From the NCBI GenBank assembly GCA_964460115.1, contig CAYWPR010000002.1, positions 1 to 64,000 on the forward strand: a DNA stretch of 64,000 nucleotides, written 5' to 3'. Below, one piece after another: positions 25,156 through 33,869 of this stretch; the first letter of the stretch is position 1; each line of letters opens with the position of its first letter. Both the position numbers and the translations under genes were made by a program. This DNA is from JAEUJZ01 sp964460115 (GTDB taxonomy: Bacteria; Myxococcota_A; Polyangia; Palsa-1104; JAEUJZ01). The notes beneath the pieces are model-generated. The model saw only the letters and a program-made list of their open reading frames with translations, searched no databases and was not told where the DNA came from.

Positions 25156-26282
25156 TGAGGACTCCTTTCTTGGGTGGAAACCGACGGTGCACCATGCGCT
25201 GTCGGTATGGGTGAAGTGGAAGGGCTGCGACACGCCGACAAGCGCAAGCGCAGCCAGCTTTCGTCAAGCGCTTCTCCCAAAAATACCAAGGTCGAGCCTG
25301 ATTGCATCGGCCCTGGCAGCGCATCGGGGCTTCCTGCGACGTTTGCGCCATGCAGCGGTTGCAGCTCGACCTGACGGCCTGCCAAATGAAGCACGGCCAG
25401 GCTCGGTGTTTCCAAAGAATCCGTGTCCCAAGGAGCACCAAGAACTCGCACGATTCCCTTGACGCGCAGTACTTCTCCGCGTAGTTCGCGCAGAAGCTGC
25501 ATCAGTGGCGCGGCCAACAGGGGTTCCGGTTCATACAGCGAAACCGCCATGATTTGCCGATTGCCGTGGTGATGTCCTGCAGCACCGTTGGCATAAGCCG
25601 GAGCGGCTTCCGCATTCGATTTCATGGGTCGAGCTACCGGTGGAAAAGGACCGCTTAGCGCCCAGGAAAGAACACTTGCAACTTCCGATTCCGCGGCCCC
25701 AAGCGTCAAGCTGACGCGCTCAGTGCTGGCGGACATCTCATCAAGCAGGCTATGCGTACTCAAAAGCTGCGCCGAAGTCGCCAGGTCGAGCTTGGTCAAA
25801 AGCAAGCGATTGCTCAGCCGAAGCTGAGCCGCAGCCTCGGGCCGCTGCGCCACCGATTCGCGTACGTGCACCACATCGACGACACACAAAAGACCGCGCA
25901 GATCGATGCGACTAGCAATGGCCGCGGGCAGCAAACGATACTGCTCTAAAAGCACATGCGGCTCGACGAGCCCGCTGGTTTCGATGAGCAAAACTTCCGC
26001 ACCTGCCCGATCCACCAGATCGAGCGCGGCTTCCCACATTTCAGTGCCGCGTATACAACAGACACAGCCGTTGGCTAGCTCTAAAATGCCTGACCCGGCT
26101 GCGCCCAAAAGCAGACTGCCGTCAATTCCGACTTGGCCAAACTCATTGACGACCACCCCAAGCCGCTGCGGAATGCGCTGCGGCATCGTCAGCAGACGAT
26201 TGATAAAGGTCGTCTTGCCGCTGCCTAAAAAGCCCGTAATCAGAAGCAATGGCGTCGCAGCGTTGGGTTTGGCGCTGTCCAT
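25152..26282 (-). CDS. CobW/COG0523 family GTPase (G3E)
   Basis: A 376-residue metallochaperone-type GTPase. It has the Walker A GFLGSGKTT at residues 17-25, the metal-binding GCVCC at 72-76 that gates GTP hydrolysis, ETSG at 101-104 and TKLD at 163-166. A short His-rich segment (GHHHGN) follows the GTPase domain, then the CobW C-terminal domain. COG0523 proteins deliver zinc, cobalt or iron to client enzymes. Cobalamin genes are not nearby, so a zinc role is as likely as a cobalt one. No clear Zur-type operator was seen upstream. The gene is followed by a coupled 38-codon ORF. Confidence 0.9.
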   Translation of the reverse strand: MDSAKPNAATPLLLITGFLGSGKTTFINRLLTMPQRIPQRLGVVVNEFGQVGIDGSLLLGAAGSGILELANGCVCCIRGTEMWEAALDLVDRAGAEVLLIETSGLVEPHVLLEQYRLLPAAIASRIDLRGLLCVVDVVHVRESVAQRPEAAAQLRLSNRLLLTKLDLATSAQLLSTHSLLDEMSASTERVSLTLGAAESEVASVLSWALSGPFPPVARPMKSNAEAAPAYANGAAGHHHGNRQIMAVSLYEPEPLLAAPLMQLLRELRGEVLRVKGIVRVLGAPWDTDSLETPSLAVLHLAGRQVELQPLHGANVAGSPDALPGPMQSGSTLVFLGEALDESWLRLRLSACRSPSTSPIPTAHGAPSVSTQERSPQ

Positions 26283-26584
26283 GCAGAAAAACTAATCCTG
26301 CTTCGCGACAAGTGCCAGACAAACTCGACCGACATTTTTGAGCAAAAAACGCACATTCTTACAGGTAAAAAACGGACTTTTGCTGATCACGAATTTTTCC
26401 GCTTGGATTCACTCCACCTGCGAACCGCCGCTTGCAAATCGACGGCATCGTTCTTTCGCGACTGCCAGAGACAAAATAGCGCCTCCATTTGGGAAGGTTG
26501 CGCGCTGGCCGTTCTCAACCTACACTGCTCAGCCTTGGCTCACGTTGCAATTTGCTTGCAAGCTGCTGGGAGAATATTGGCTTC
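26283..26584. other. 302-base intergenic region without a gene
   Basis: Divergent spacer between cobW (reverse) and exbB (forward), less GC-rich near the cobW side. I see several A-tracts and no convincing pair of promoter hexamers, inverted repeat, RNA fold or small ORF with a ribosome site. Confidence 0.6.
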
Positions 26585-27244
26585 ATGAACCTTACACAAA
26601 AACTGCTAGCTTTGACGCTGGTCGGCGCCCAGTGGGTGCTTTGGCTGCTACTCATTCTGTCGCTGCTGAGTCTGGCGATCATGATCGAGCGCGGCTTTTA
26701 CTACTTCAGTCTGCGGACGGACGTGATGGCGCTTGCCGACGATCTGCGGCGCCTGCTCCTTTCTGGAAAATTTGCCGAGGCCCGCAAGCAGCTACGCGAT
26801 GTGCGCGGACCCATCGGCTTTGTCGCGCAAATGGGACTGGAAGAAGCCGAGCGCGGCGCCGATGCCGTCGAAGCAGCCATGCTGGGCGCCAAGGCGCGGG
26901 TACGGCTGCGCCTGGAACGCAATCTGGCTTTTTTAGGGACGCTCGGCTCAAATGCACCGTTTATCGGACTGTTTGGAACGGTGCTTGGCATTATCAAGGC
27001 CTTTCATGATTTGGCGTTTAACCAAAACGGCGGAATCGCCGTCGTCATGAACGGCATTTCGGAAGCCTTGGTGGCCACCGCAGTCGGACTGCTTGTGGCC
27101 ATTCCGGCCGTTGTCGGCTTTAACTTTTACAACCGCCGCGTCCGCAGCGTGACCTCGCAAATTGACGTGGTGGCCCAGGTGATCCTGGCGTCGCTACACG
27201 CCGAAACCAAAAATCACCCGCAGGCGCAAAAGGAGACCGCCTAA
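26585..27244 (+). CDS. MotA/TolQ/ExbB proton channel family protein
   Basis: A 219-residue inner-membrane protein with three spans (about 12-35, 120-145, 165-190). The conserved block LGSNAPFIGLFGTVLGIIKAF, followed by GISEALVATAVGLLVAIPAVVGFNFY, is diagnostic for ExbB/TolQ, which forms the pentameric proton channel around ExbD. I start at the ATG at 26585 because the longer frame upstream encodes a non-conserved tail. The stop overlaps the next ATG by one base. Together with the following two genes it forms an energy-transducing complex linking proton flow to the outer membrane. Confidence 0.9.
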   Translation: MNLTQKLLALTLVGAQWVLWLLLILSLLSLAIMIERGFYYFSLRTDVMALADDLRRLLLSGKFAEARKQLRDVRGPIGFVAQMGLEEAERGADAVEAAMLGAKARVRLRLERNLAFLGTLGSNAPFIGLFGTVLGIIKAFHDLAFNQNGGIAVVMNGISEALVATAVGLLVAIPAVVGFNFYNRRVRSVTSQIDVVAQVILASLHAETKNHPQAQKETA

Positions 27245-27690
27245 TGGCAGGCGGAGCAAGCTCTAGCTTTTCCGATGATGAAGCCGGCGCCGGCATGATT
27301 TCTGACATCAACGTCACGCCGCTTGTCGATATCACTTTGGTGCTGCTCATCATCATGATGGTTGCGGCGCCTATTTTGGCCAACAATCCGTCGATCAAAG
27401 TGGAACTGCCCAAAGCGCAAAGCGGCGACGAAACGCAGAAGTCAACGCTGGCTTTCACTTTGTCCAAAAAACCAGACGGATCCGCTGGCTATGATTTATA
27501 TTTGAACGGCGAAAAGACCGACGAGCAAAAAGCCCAGTCGGTGGTATCGGCGCTGGTTTCGCAAAAGAAGGATATTCAAGCGGTCATCGCCGGAGACAAA
27601 GGAATTGCCTACGGCGACGTCATGCACATCGTCGATTTTGTCAAAACTTTGGGGGTGACCAAGTTTGCGATGGCCACCGACGGAACGTGA
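27244..27690 (+). CDS. ExbD/TolR biopolymer transport protein
   Basis: A 148-residue protein with one N-terminal membrane span and a periplasmic domain. ISDINVTPLVDITLVLLIIMMV near residue 20 contains the conserved membrane aspartate that carries protons, and the C-terminal half has the ExbD fold with QAVIAGDKGIAYGDVMHIVDFVKTLGV. Only one ExbD copy is present. The ATG overlaps the ExbB stop codon and the gene ends in a GTGA overlap with the TonB gene, so the three are translated as a unit. Confidence 0.92.
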   Translation: MAGGASSSFSDDEAGAGMISDINVTPLVDITLVLLIIMMVAAPILANNPSIKVELPKAQSGDETQKSTLAFTLSKKPDGSAGYDLYLNGEKTDEQKAQSVVSALVSQKKDIQAVIAGDKGIAYGDVMHIVDFVKTLGVTKFAMATDGT

Positions 27691-28466
27691 ACGCTGCCAC
27701 TTGGAAGTTCGACGCCGTAGGGTTTGCGCTGGCGCTCTTTTTACACGTCAGTGCTCTCCTTTATATCTTTTTGGCGCCGGAACCTCCGAGTCACCGCATC
27801 ACGACCGTCGAAGTTGAAATTCGCAAACATAAAGTAGCGCCGCCGGAAAAAATTCCGGAGCCGCCAAAACCCCCAGAGCCGCCAAAGCCCCCAGAGCCGC
27901 CGAAAAAGCTAGTCCGCAAACTGCCGCGTCCGGTCGAGGCCCCGCAGCCAAGTAAGCCCCAGCAAACACCGCCGCAAGAACCGCCAAAGCCGGTATTTGG
28001 CATCGACCCGAGCCAAACTGGTGGGCAAGGAATTTCGGTTCCCGTCGGCAATACCACCATAGCGGATCCGAACAAGCGTCCCAAAGTCACCGAAGTTCCG
28101 CCCTTGCCGCCCGCCCAAGGCGTGCCAAGCGGCAGCGAATATCACCCGGTCGCCGAAGAAGAGCTCAAGCAACTGCCCGAAATTGACAACGACGAATGCG
28201 GCGCCGCCATGAAGCAAAAATGGAGTGAATCGGAAGCCAACGCCAGCGGCCTTTCGGGCACGGTAGTCTTGCGCATCGAACTCGACCAGCGCGGCAAAGT
28301 ACGCTCGCTCAAAAAGCTAAAGGGAATCAGCACCGAAGTTGACAACATCGCCATCGGCTTTCTGCGCTTTGACAAACGCTGCCGGTTTCGCCCCGCCATC
28401 GGCAAGGACGGCAAAGCCGCCGATTTTGTCATCGAGCGCTACGTGGTCGACTTTCAGCGCGAGTAA
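27687..28466 (+). CDS. TonB family energy transducer
   Basis: A 259-residue protein with an N-terminal membrane anchor (about 10-32), a Pro/Lys-rich periplasmic spacer built from repeated PEPPKPPEPPK units (about 55-100), a second Pro-rich stretch and a TonB-like C-terminal domain. In that domain, LSGTVVLRIELDQRGKVRSLKKLKG and the final FRFDKRCRFRPAIGKDGK segment match the TonB_C pattern. It should carry energy from ExbB/ExbD to outer-membrane receptors or other partners. Two cysteines (DECGAAM and KRCRF) could form a disulfide, which is uncommon in TonB and fits the downstream thioredoxin-like gene. The start is GTG, overlapping the ExbD stop. Confidence 0.85.
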   Translation: MNAATWKFDAVGFALALFLHVSALLYIFLAPEPPSHRITTVEVEIRKHKVAPPEKIPEPPKPPEPPKPPEPPKKLVRKLPRPVEAPQPSKPQQTPPQEPPKPVFGIDPSQTGGQGISVPVGNTTIADPNKRPKVTEVPPLPPAQGVPSGSEYHPVAEEELKQLPEIDNDECGAAMKQKWSESEANASGLSGTVVLRIELDQRGKVRSLKKLKGISTEVDNIAIGFLRFDKRCRFRPAIGKDGKAADFVIERYVVDFQRE

Positions 28467-28580
28467 ATTCGGCCCAAAATCCGCTGCTCGACTGACAAAT
28501 GCCGCGCGGCGCCGTAAAACGCCCCGCCGCGACGCAAGCCGCAAAAGACCCCGCTAGCTGCTTGAATTTTCGACAAAATC

Positions 28581-28586
28581 TATAGT
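28581..28586 (+). promoter_or_regulatory. Candidate -10 element upstream of kinase gene
   Basis: TATAGT lies 26 bases before the GTG start in the only long gap (146 bases) of the exbB-to-32.7 kb cluster. No good -35 at 16-18 bases. Suggests the downstream genes may have their own promoter. Confidence 0.3.
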
Positions 28587-28612
28587 ACCTTCAGCGAACA
28601 TGGAAGTGAACC

Positions 28613-30196
28613 GTGTCGGCCAGACCACCGCAGCTTAGGCCCGGCGAGGTCGTCGGTAGCTACCGTGTGGTCAGGCAGATCGGAATCGGTGGCATGGGCG
28701 CGGTGTATGAGATGGTACACTGCCACATCGCCCGACGCGCCGCCCTTAAAGTGCTGATTTTTGACGGCAAAGATTCGGGAATTGCGACGCGCTTTGTCAA
28801 CGAGGCCCGCGCCGCCAACGTCATCAGCCATCCGGGCATTGTGCAAATCTTTGAGTATGGCCAACTGCCCGGCGGTGCGCCCTGGCTATTGATGGAATTT
28901 GTCGAGGGCGTAACCCTTTTTGCACGCATGCAGGAGTGGCGCGAGGGGCACGCGCCCCACGGACTTGATCCATTGTCCGTGCTGTACCAATTGGCCACGA
29001 CTTTGGCGGTGGTGCATAAAAAAGGCATCGTCCACCGCGATTTGAAGCCCAGCAACATCATTCTAACGCCCGATCCGTCGCGCCCCGAAGGCGAGCAAGC
29101 CAAACTGCTCGATTTTGGCATCGCCAAGCTCTTACACCGCAGCTTGCATGAACTTCCGGACGGGCAAACTTCGGATCCGCAGACGGCGTTTGGCGTGATC
29201 ATGGGCACGCCGACCTACATGGCGCCCGAGCAGGGCCGCTCCGCTGCTGACGTGGATGCCAAAGCGGATGTTTATTCGCTGGGCGTTTTGGCCTACGAGC
29301 TTTTTACCGGACACGCGCCATTTGTTGGCGAGCCGCTGCAAATCGTTGCGCGCAAGCTGCACGAAGACGCTCCGCCCATCGCGGCCAAGGACATGACTTC
29401 GGAATTTGCCGCGCTCATCATGGCCATGCTGCGGCGCGATCCGACGGAGCGGCCGACGATGCCAGAAGTTGCCGAGACCATCGGCCGGCTGGGCGGCCGC
29501 GGGCTTAGCGGCGCCGAGTTGCGCGCTTTGCGCACGGGTACAGCACATACCGCGCTGCCGCAAAAATCGAATTTCCACTGGCGCCGTCCCGCGGGAATCG
29601 CGGCGGTCCTGCTTGTGGCCCTGGGAATCGGAGTCGCAGTTTGGGAATTTCTTCATCCCGCTTACGCGCCGGATGTGGTTTCCATTCGACGCGACAAGAA
29701 CCCGTCCGCGGCTACGACAGACATGCAAAACACTGCCGCCGCGGATCTGCGTGCGAAAAGCGCTGATGCAGCAACCCCCGAAGTGTATACCGAGCTGACG
29801 GTTCCGCCGGCGGATATGCTCGAGCCGTCGTCCGAGTCGCCAGATTCGCCCAAAGCGCCGGTGCGCCCCAAGCGCCCGATTTTCCCGTCGAGCAATGCGG
29901 CCAAGCCTAGGGTGGCGACGATTCCGACGAAAAACTGCATCGTCTTATACGGTCCGGGAGCCAATCCCGCGCGCATCGATGTATTTGCCGAAGCCGCCCG
30001 CCAGTCCGATTTGCGACTACTGCCGGGCCAGCAACTGACCCTAATTCGCCTGCCGAGCGGAGTCCTAAGTTGTGCGCGAACGACATCCGCCCCTATGAAT
30101 CTGGCATGTGAGCGGTTCGCCGCCGCAGCAGATGCTTTATGGAATTCGGCCTGGCATCTTCCGACCCGCGTGGAGGTGAAATGTTCCGCAAAGTAG
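28613..30196 (+). CDS. Membrane serine/threonine protein kinase
   Basis: A 527-residue Hanks-type kinase. The catalytic domain (about 18-285) has GIGGMGAV, the LKVL lysine, HRDLKPSN near residue 143, DFGIA near 168 and TYMAPEQ near 201, all intact. A span at about 325-345 is followed by an extracytoplasmic region with a Pro/Ser-rich linker and a compact domain at about 435-527. That domain contains four cysteines (NCIVLYG, LSCART, LACERF, VKCSAK), possibly two disulfides. The start is a GTG with GGAAG seven bases upstream. It lies 146 bases after tonB and its end overlaps the next lipoprotein gene by 16 bases. Confidence 0.92.
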   Translation: MSARPPQLRPGEVVGSYRVVRQIGIGGMGAVYEMVHCHIARRAALKVLIFDGKDSGIATRFVNEARAANVISHPGIVQIFEYGQLPGGAPWLLMEFVEGVTLFARMQEWREGHAPHGLDPLSVLYQLATTLAVVHKKGIVHRDLKPSNIILTPDPSRPEGEQAKLLDFGIAKLLHRSLHELPDGQTSDPQTAFGVIMGTPTYMAPEQGRSAADVDAKADVYSLGVLAYELFTGHAPFVGEPLQIVARKLHEDAPPIAAKDMTSEFAALIMAMLRRDPTERPTMPEVAETIGRLGGRGLSGAELRALRTGTAHTALPQKSNFHWRRPAGIAAVLLVALGIGVAVWEFLHPAYAPDVVSIRRDKNPSAATTDMQNTAAADLRAKSADAATPEVYTELTVPPADMLEPSSESPDSPKAPVRPKRPIFPSSNAAKPRVATIPTKNCIVLYGPGANPARIDVFAEAARQSDLRLLPGQQLTLIRLPSGVLSCARTTSAPMNLACERFAAAADALWNSAWHLPTRVEVKCSAK

Positions 30197-30888
30197 CCGC
30201 TTTGTGCCTTCCGCTTTTGGGAATTCTGCTTGGCTCCTGTATGGAATTCGAGCAATACCGCCTTGAGCTTGATCGAATGTCCGCGCAAATCAGTCTGCTA
30301 AAGACTGAAAACAGCAAGCTTTCCGACGACCAGAAGAAAATGCACAACGACCTGGAACAGGTTTCGCGCATGGCCGGATGTCCCAATCCGGTGGTGCGTG
30401 AATTCATGCGCGCCTGTTCGAGTGGCAGCGGCACAGAGTGCTCGCCGCAGATGGCCGAGCACGCCATCATGCTCATGGCCAGTAACCCCGATCACGTCAT
30501 GGCGGCGGTGCGGCCGCAGCAAAGCGCAGCCCTGTCCGCGGTCAAAGTGGGCTACATTAAGACGCTGCTGCGCCAGCACGTTCGCGCTCCGACCACGCGG
30601 CTTTTGGTGGTGGCGATGCCCGCCGGACGCGATGCCAAAGACACCGAGATGGCGGAATCCGTGGCGCGCCGCCTGCGCAACTGGACCGTTGAGACGCTTT
30701 ATCCATCGGTGCACGCCGGGGAAGAGCCCCTGCCGGCACTGCCGCCGGTATTTTTGAGCTGCGCGCAAAAGGAAGAAATCCTGCGGCGCTATCTAAAGGC
30801 CAACCCGCAACGCGACGTTCCGGTTCCCGGCGAGCCGGGGCTTAGCGAGCGGCGCATCCTGCTGTGGTTTTTCCTGGTCGATTGCTAG
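30181..30888 (+). CDS. Predicted lipoprotein with coiled coil
   Basis: A 235-residue exported protein. The signal sequence ends with the lipobox ILLGSC (Cys 20). Residues 25-60 form a coiled coil (LDRMSAQISLLKTENSKLSDDQKKM). The rest is a globular domain with conserved-looking cysteines at GCPNP, ACSSG and SCAQK and a C-terminal WFFLVDC. The start codon has a strong GGAGGTGA site located inside the 3' end of the kinase gene, with which it overlaps by 16 bases, indicating coupling. No family is recognised. Five or more periplasmic cysteines suggest disulfides, in line with the thioredoxin-like gene 9 bases downstream. Confidence 0.75.
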   Translation: MFRKVAALCLPLLGILLGSCMEFEQYRLELDRMSAQISLLKTENSKLSDDQKKMHNDLEQVSRMAGCPNPVVREFMRACSSGSGTECSPQMAEHAIMLMASNPDHVMAAVRPQQSAALSAVKVGYIKTLLRQHVRAPTTRLLVVAMPAGRDAKDTEMAESVARRLRNWTVETLYPSVHAGEEPLPALPPVFLSCAQKEEILRRYLKANPQRDVPVPGEPGLSERRILLWFFLVDC

Positions 30889-30897
30889 GAGTGGCGC

Positions 30898-31521
30898 ATG
30901 CTCTCGCTTCTTATTTTTCTGACCATGGCGGCGCAAACTCAGGTCACTTTGGAAGGTGCAGACGCGATACAAGTGCAAAGCGAGCAGCTTAAGCATCATC
31001 GCGATGAAGCGTATCTTATCAGCAAGCGCATCGACCCGCGGCTGCTGCGCAATCTCCTAGTCTGGACCTCGACCACGCGGCAATGGCAAGCCTCCAAAAC
31101 GGACGCGGTTCCCGGCGAAGGCGCGCGCGTGCGGGTGATCCACTTGTGGGCCGATTACTGCGCACCCTGCGGACGGGAATTTCCTTGGCTGCGTGCCCTT
31201 TTCCATCGCGCCAACGCCGCGTACAAAGGACGAGTCCGTTATTTATTTGTCGCCGAAAATACCGCATCGGAATCCATGGCCGCTTATTTGGCCGCCCATC
31301 ACGGCAAAATGCCCGAGGAAGCGCATTACCAAGACACCCAAAGCCAGCTCATGGAAGTGCTGCGCGCCGGGCTGCCTAGCGGCAATCTAAGCTTGCCGGC
31401 GACTTTGGTGGTAGACGAGCAAGGCATCATCCGTCAGGCCATCGTCGGACCGCTCACCGAGCCGGTCGAGCGCCGTCCAGAGCTCGTCAGCGCCATTGAG
31501 CGCCTACTCGCCTTGCCCTGA
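30898..31521 (+). CDS. TlpA-like thioredoxin-fold protein
   Basis: A 207-residue exported thioredoxin-family protein. A short hydrophobic N-terminus probably acts as a signal or anchor. The active site WADYCAPC near residues 84-91 is of the TlpA/ResA type, and the cis-proline loop reads LPATLVVDEQG near residue 165. Such proteins reduce or make disulfides in the periplasm, for example during cytochrome c or copper-centre assembly. Here the immediate neighbours encode cysteine-containing exported proteins, which may be its clients; that is an inference from context. There is an insertion relative to thioredoxin between the first strand and the active site. Confidence 0.85.
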   Translation: MLSLLIFLTMAAQTQVTLEGADAIQVQSEQLKHHRDEAYLISKRIDPRLLRNLLVWTSTTRQWQASKTDAVPGEGARVRVIHLWADYCAPCGREFPWLRALFHRANAAYKGRVRYLFVAENTASESMAAYLAAHHGKMPEEAHYQDTQSQLMEVLRAGLPSGNLSLPATLVVDEQGIIRQAIVGPLTEPVERRPELVSAIERLLALP

Positions 31522-31543
31522 CGCGGATTTCGAAAGCATCCAA

Positions 31544-32683
31544 ATGGCTCGAAGATATGCACCGATTCGCGATGGTTTTCGAAGCTTTGCTCGGCGGACC
31601 GCGCTGGTTTTGGGCAAAGCCTTCTCTGCCGGATTGCTGCTCATCACCCTTTTGTATGGGATTCCTATTTCTGCGCAGCCTAGTCCCAGCGATCCGCTTT
31701 TTGTTTGGGGAATCACGCGCGGATGTCAGATGGATGCCGAACTGACGAGCGCGATTGTCGAACGTTTGCAACTGCTCGGGCCGCCGCTTTATACCTTGGA
31801 AACGGCGCGGCAGGCGGCGGCGCGCTCTTGCACGGGCACGGACTGCGCCGCGCTGCTGCGCAATGCCTGTGAAAATCACAATTTAGACGGCGCCCGCATT
31901 TTGGGAGGACACGTTGATGAACAGCGCGCGGGCCAGCGGTATTTGGCGCGCTTGCGCGTCTTTCGCACGGATCTGCACTCGACATTTCCCAAGTCCTTTT
32001 ATCGCTGGGAATATGTGCAACTTACTTGTGCTCAAAGCGATTGCCGGCGCCAGGTTGCAGAACTATTGGCGACGATGATCGGGCAACTGCTGGAAGACAC
32101 CGAGCCCGTGCAAAAGCCTGCCGCGATGATGGACAATGCTTCGCCGCCTTATTGTTCGGGCCCAAACTCGCTGCCGGTGTTTTTGTGCGCGCCCGCCAAT
32201 TTGCACGCGCGCTGCGGAGACGACGGCGAACCCCAAGCCGACAGCGGTGCGGCGCCGACGTCTTTGCGCTGTCCGCTTTTCGGCATGGCGGCTGGCGAGC
32301 GTTGCGACTGCGCGCATCGAGCAAATTGTACAGAGGTCGCGCGCGCCGCCTGCTCGGTTTCTCAAGAAACGGGGACGGGGACGGAACCGCGCGAGCATTC
32401 CGCCGTACTGCGCAAAGCGCTGGGCGGTACTTTGCTGGCCGCTGGCGGCGCGACGCTGATTGGGGCCTTGCTTTTGACCTTGAACAACCACACCAGCCTG
32501 ACTTTGCGCCGCGACATCGATTGCAGCGCCGGCGGCAATATGGCCACCAAATGCTATGCCGCAACCGGAGGAGTCGCCGCCACTTGGGTGCTGGGCGCAG
32601 GTCTAGGGGTTGGCGGGGTTATGGTTTTGGCCGATCCGTTGCGATTTTTTGCCGGAAGCAAAAAGCGCGGCGCGGCCCCTTAA
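31544..32683 (+). CDS. Cysteine-rich exported membrane protein, unknown
   Basis: About 379 residues. A long positively charged N-terminus leads to a signal-type span (LVLGKAFSAGLLLITLLYG). The first domain (about 45-180) contains SCTGTDCAALLRNACE, a pattern seen in periplasmic caspase-like or SAV-type proteins of Myxococcota, followed by TCAQSDCRRQ. A middle region (about 200-280) has many cysteines (CSGP, LCAP, RCGD, RCPLF, RCDCAHRANC). Two membrane spans close the protein. At least 16 cysteines make it a candidate client of the upstream TlpA-like protein. The start at 31544 is uncertain. The last 4 bases overlap the convergent glycosyltransferase gene. Confidence 0.65.
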   Translation: MARRYAPIRDGFRSFARRTALVLGKAFSAGLLLITLLYGIPISAQPSPSDPLFVWGITRGCQMDAELTSAIVERLQLLGPPLYTLETARQAAARSCTGTDCAALLRNACENHNLDGARILGGHVDEQRAGQRYLARLRVFRTDLHSTFPKSFYRWEYVQLTCAQSDCRRQVAELLATMIGQLLEDTEPVQKPAAMMDNASPPYCSGPNSLPVFLCAPANLHARCGDDGEPQADSGAAPTSLRCPLFGMAAGERCDCAHRANCTEVARAACSVSQETGTGTEPREHSAVLRKALGGTLLAAGGATLIGALLLTLNNHTSLTLRRDIDCSAGGNMATKCYAATGGVAATWVLGAGLGVGGVMVLADPLRFFAGSKKRGAAP

Positions 32684-33852
32684 AAACTCGCCGACTCCGT
32701 CTTTCTTTCAGGCGGGCGCATTGCGCTAGACCGGCAGTTTTTATAAAAATCGGCGACGGCACCAGCCACTCGCGGCCAATCAAAATCCGTGGCCCGGCGC
32801 TGCGCCGCCTGCCCCATTTTGGTTCGCAAAATCGGGTCGTCGATCAAACGCACAAGCGCTTGCGCATAGGCGGCGGGGTCGCGCAGCGGCAGAATATAGC
32901 CCTCGACGCCATCGCGAACCAGCGAATGCACGCCTTCAATGTCGTGGCCAAGCACCGGCAAGCCAGCCGCCATTCCTTCAAGCAGTGACATCGGATGCGA
33001 AGCCAGGGCCGCGGTGTAGCAATAAATGTCGCTGCTTGCGGCAAAATCGCGCCGCTGTGCAAGCTGCGGCCCGTAAAGGACGACTTGAAGCCCAGCGCTT
33101 TTTTGCAAAAGCTGTTCGCGCTCGGGTCCTTCGCCAAGCACGCAAAGCCGCACCCGATGGCGCAGCCCTTCCGGCAAAAGGCGCAGCGCCGCAATCACGG
33201 TACTTATGTGGTTGCGTGGCTCAAGCCGCGCCTGCACCAGCAAATTGCAGCCCCCCTCGAGCTTGGAAACAGCCGCCAGCCGCTGTCCACTGCGCCAATA
33301 GTCCAGCGCCACGCCATTGGGAATGATGGTCGCGTCGCAGCGAAATCCGACGCGGCGCATCGATGTAATGGCATTTTGACTGACGGCAATCAGCCCATCG
33401 AGCGCATCCAAATAGCGCTGCAAAGGTCGATTGAAAAACCGCAGCAAGCGCGAGTCGTCAAATTGCGTGTGCAGCGTGCCGACAAGCCGCGCCTCGGCCG
33501 GTGCGCAGCGTATGGCCAAAAGAGCCAGCGTCGGAAAAATTGGCGCATGAACGTGAATTACGTCAAATCGGCGCTGCGCAAACAGCGCCTTCATTTGCGC
33601 GTGCAAACGCAGTCCGACGGCTGCTCGCGATACCGAGCCATTGGCAATCAAAGCGCCGCTGGCCCGGCCGAGCCGCACAATTTCAAAGGGCGGCGAAGAC
33701 AGCGGCTGCAGCGCCGGCGCCTCGGGAAATGCGGTGGTCACCACAACCACTTGATGACCCAGGCGCTCTAGTGCGCCGCCCAGGTGATGAACGTGCTCGG
33801 GCATGCCGCCGAGATCGGGGTAATAGTATTCGCTGACGAGCGCAATGCGCAT
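32680..33852 (-). CDS. Glycosyltransferase family 4 (GT-B)
   Basis: A 390-residue cytoplasmic or membrane-associated glycosyltransferase. The N-terminal domain starts MRIALVSEYYYPDLGGMPEHVHHL with the glycine loop typical of the PimA/GT4 group. The C-terminal domain has QARLEPRNHISTVIAAL, GPEREQL and the sugar-nucleotide motif SHPMSLLEGMAAGLPVLGHDIEGV, with the two glutamates of the EX7E motif in modified form (only one clear Glu). It likely transfers a hexose or mannose to a lipid or glycan. A GTG five codons upstream is an alternative start. It lies 17 bases after the UPF0210 gene and may be co-transcribed with it. Confidence 0.88.
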   Translation of the reverse strand: MRIALVSEYYYPDLGGMPEHVHHLGGALERLGHQVVVVTTAFPEAPALQPLSSPPFEIVRLGRASGALIANGSVSRAAVGLRLHAQMKALFAQRRFDVIHVHAPIFPTLALLAIRCAPAEARLVGTLHTQFDDSRLLRFFNRPLQRYLDALDGLIAVSQNAITSMRRVGFRCDATIIPNGVALDYWRSGQRLAAVSKLEGGCNLLVQARLEPRNHISTVIAALRLLPEGLRHRVRLCVLGEGPEREQLLQKSAGLQVVLYGPQLAQRRDFAASSDIYCYTAALASHPMSLLEGMAAGLPVLGHDIEGVHSLVRDGVEGYILPLRDPAAYAQALVRLIDDPILRTKMGQAAQRRATDFDWPRVAGAVADFYKNCRSSAMRPPERKTESASF

Positions 33853-33869
33853 GGCCCGGTCCGGCACGC

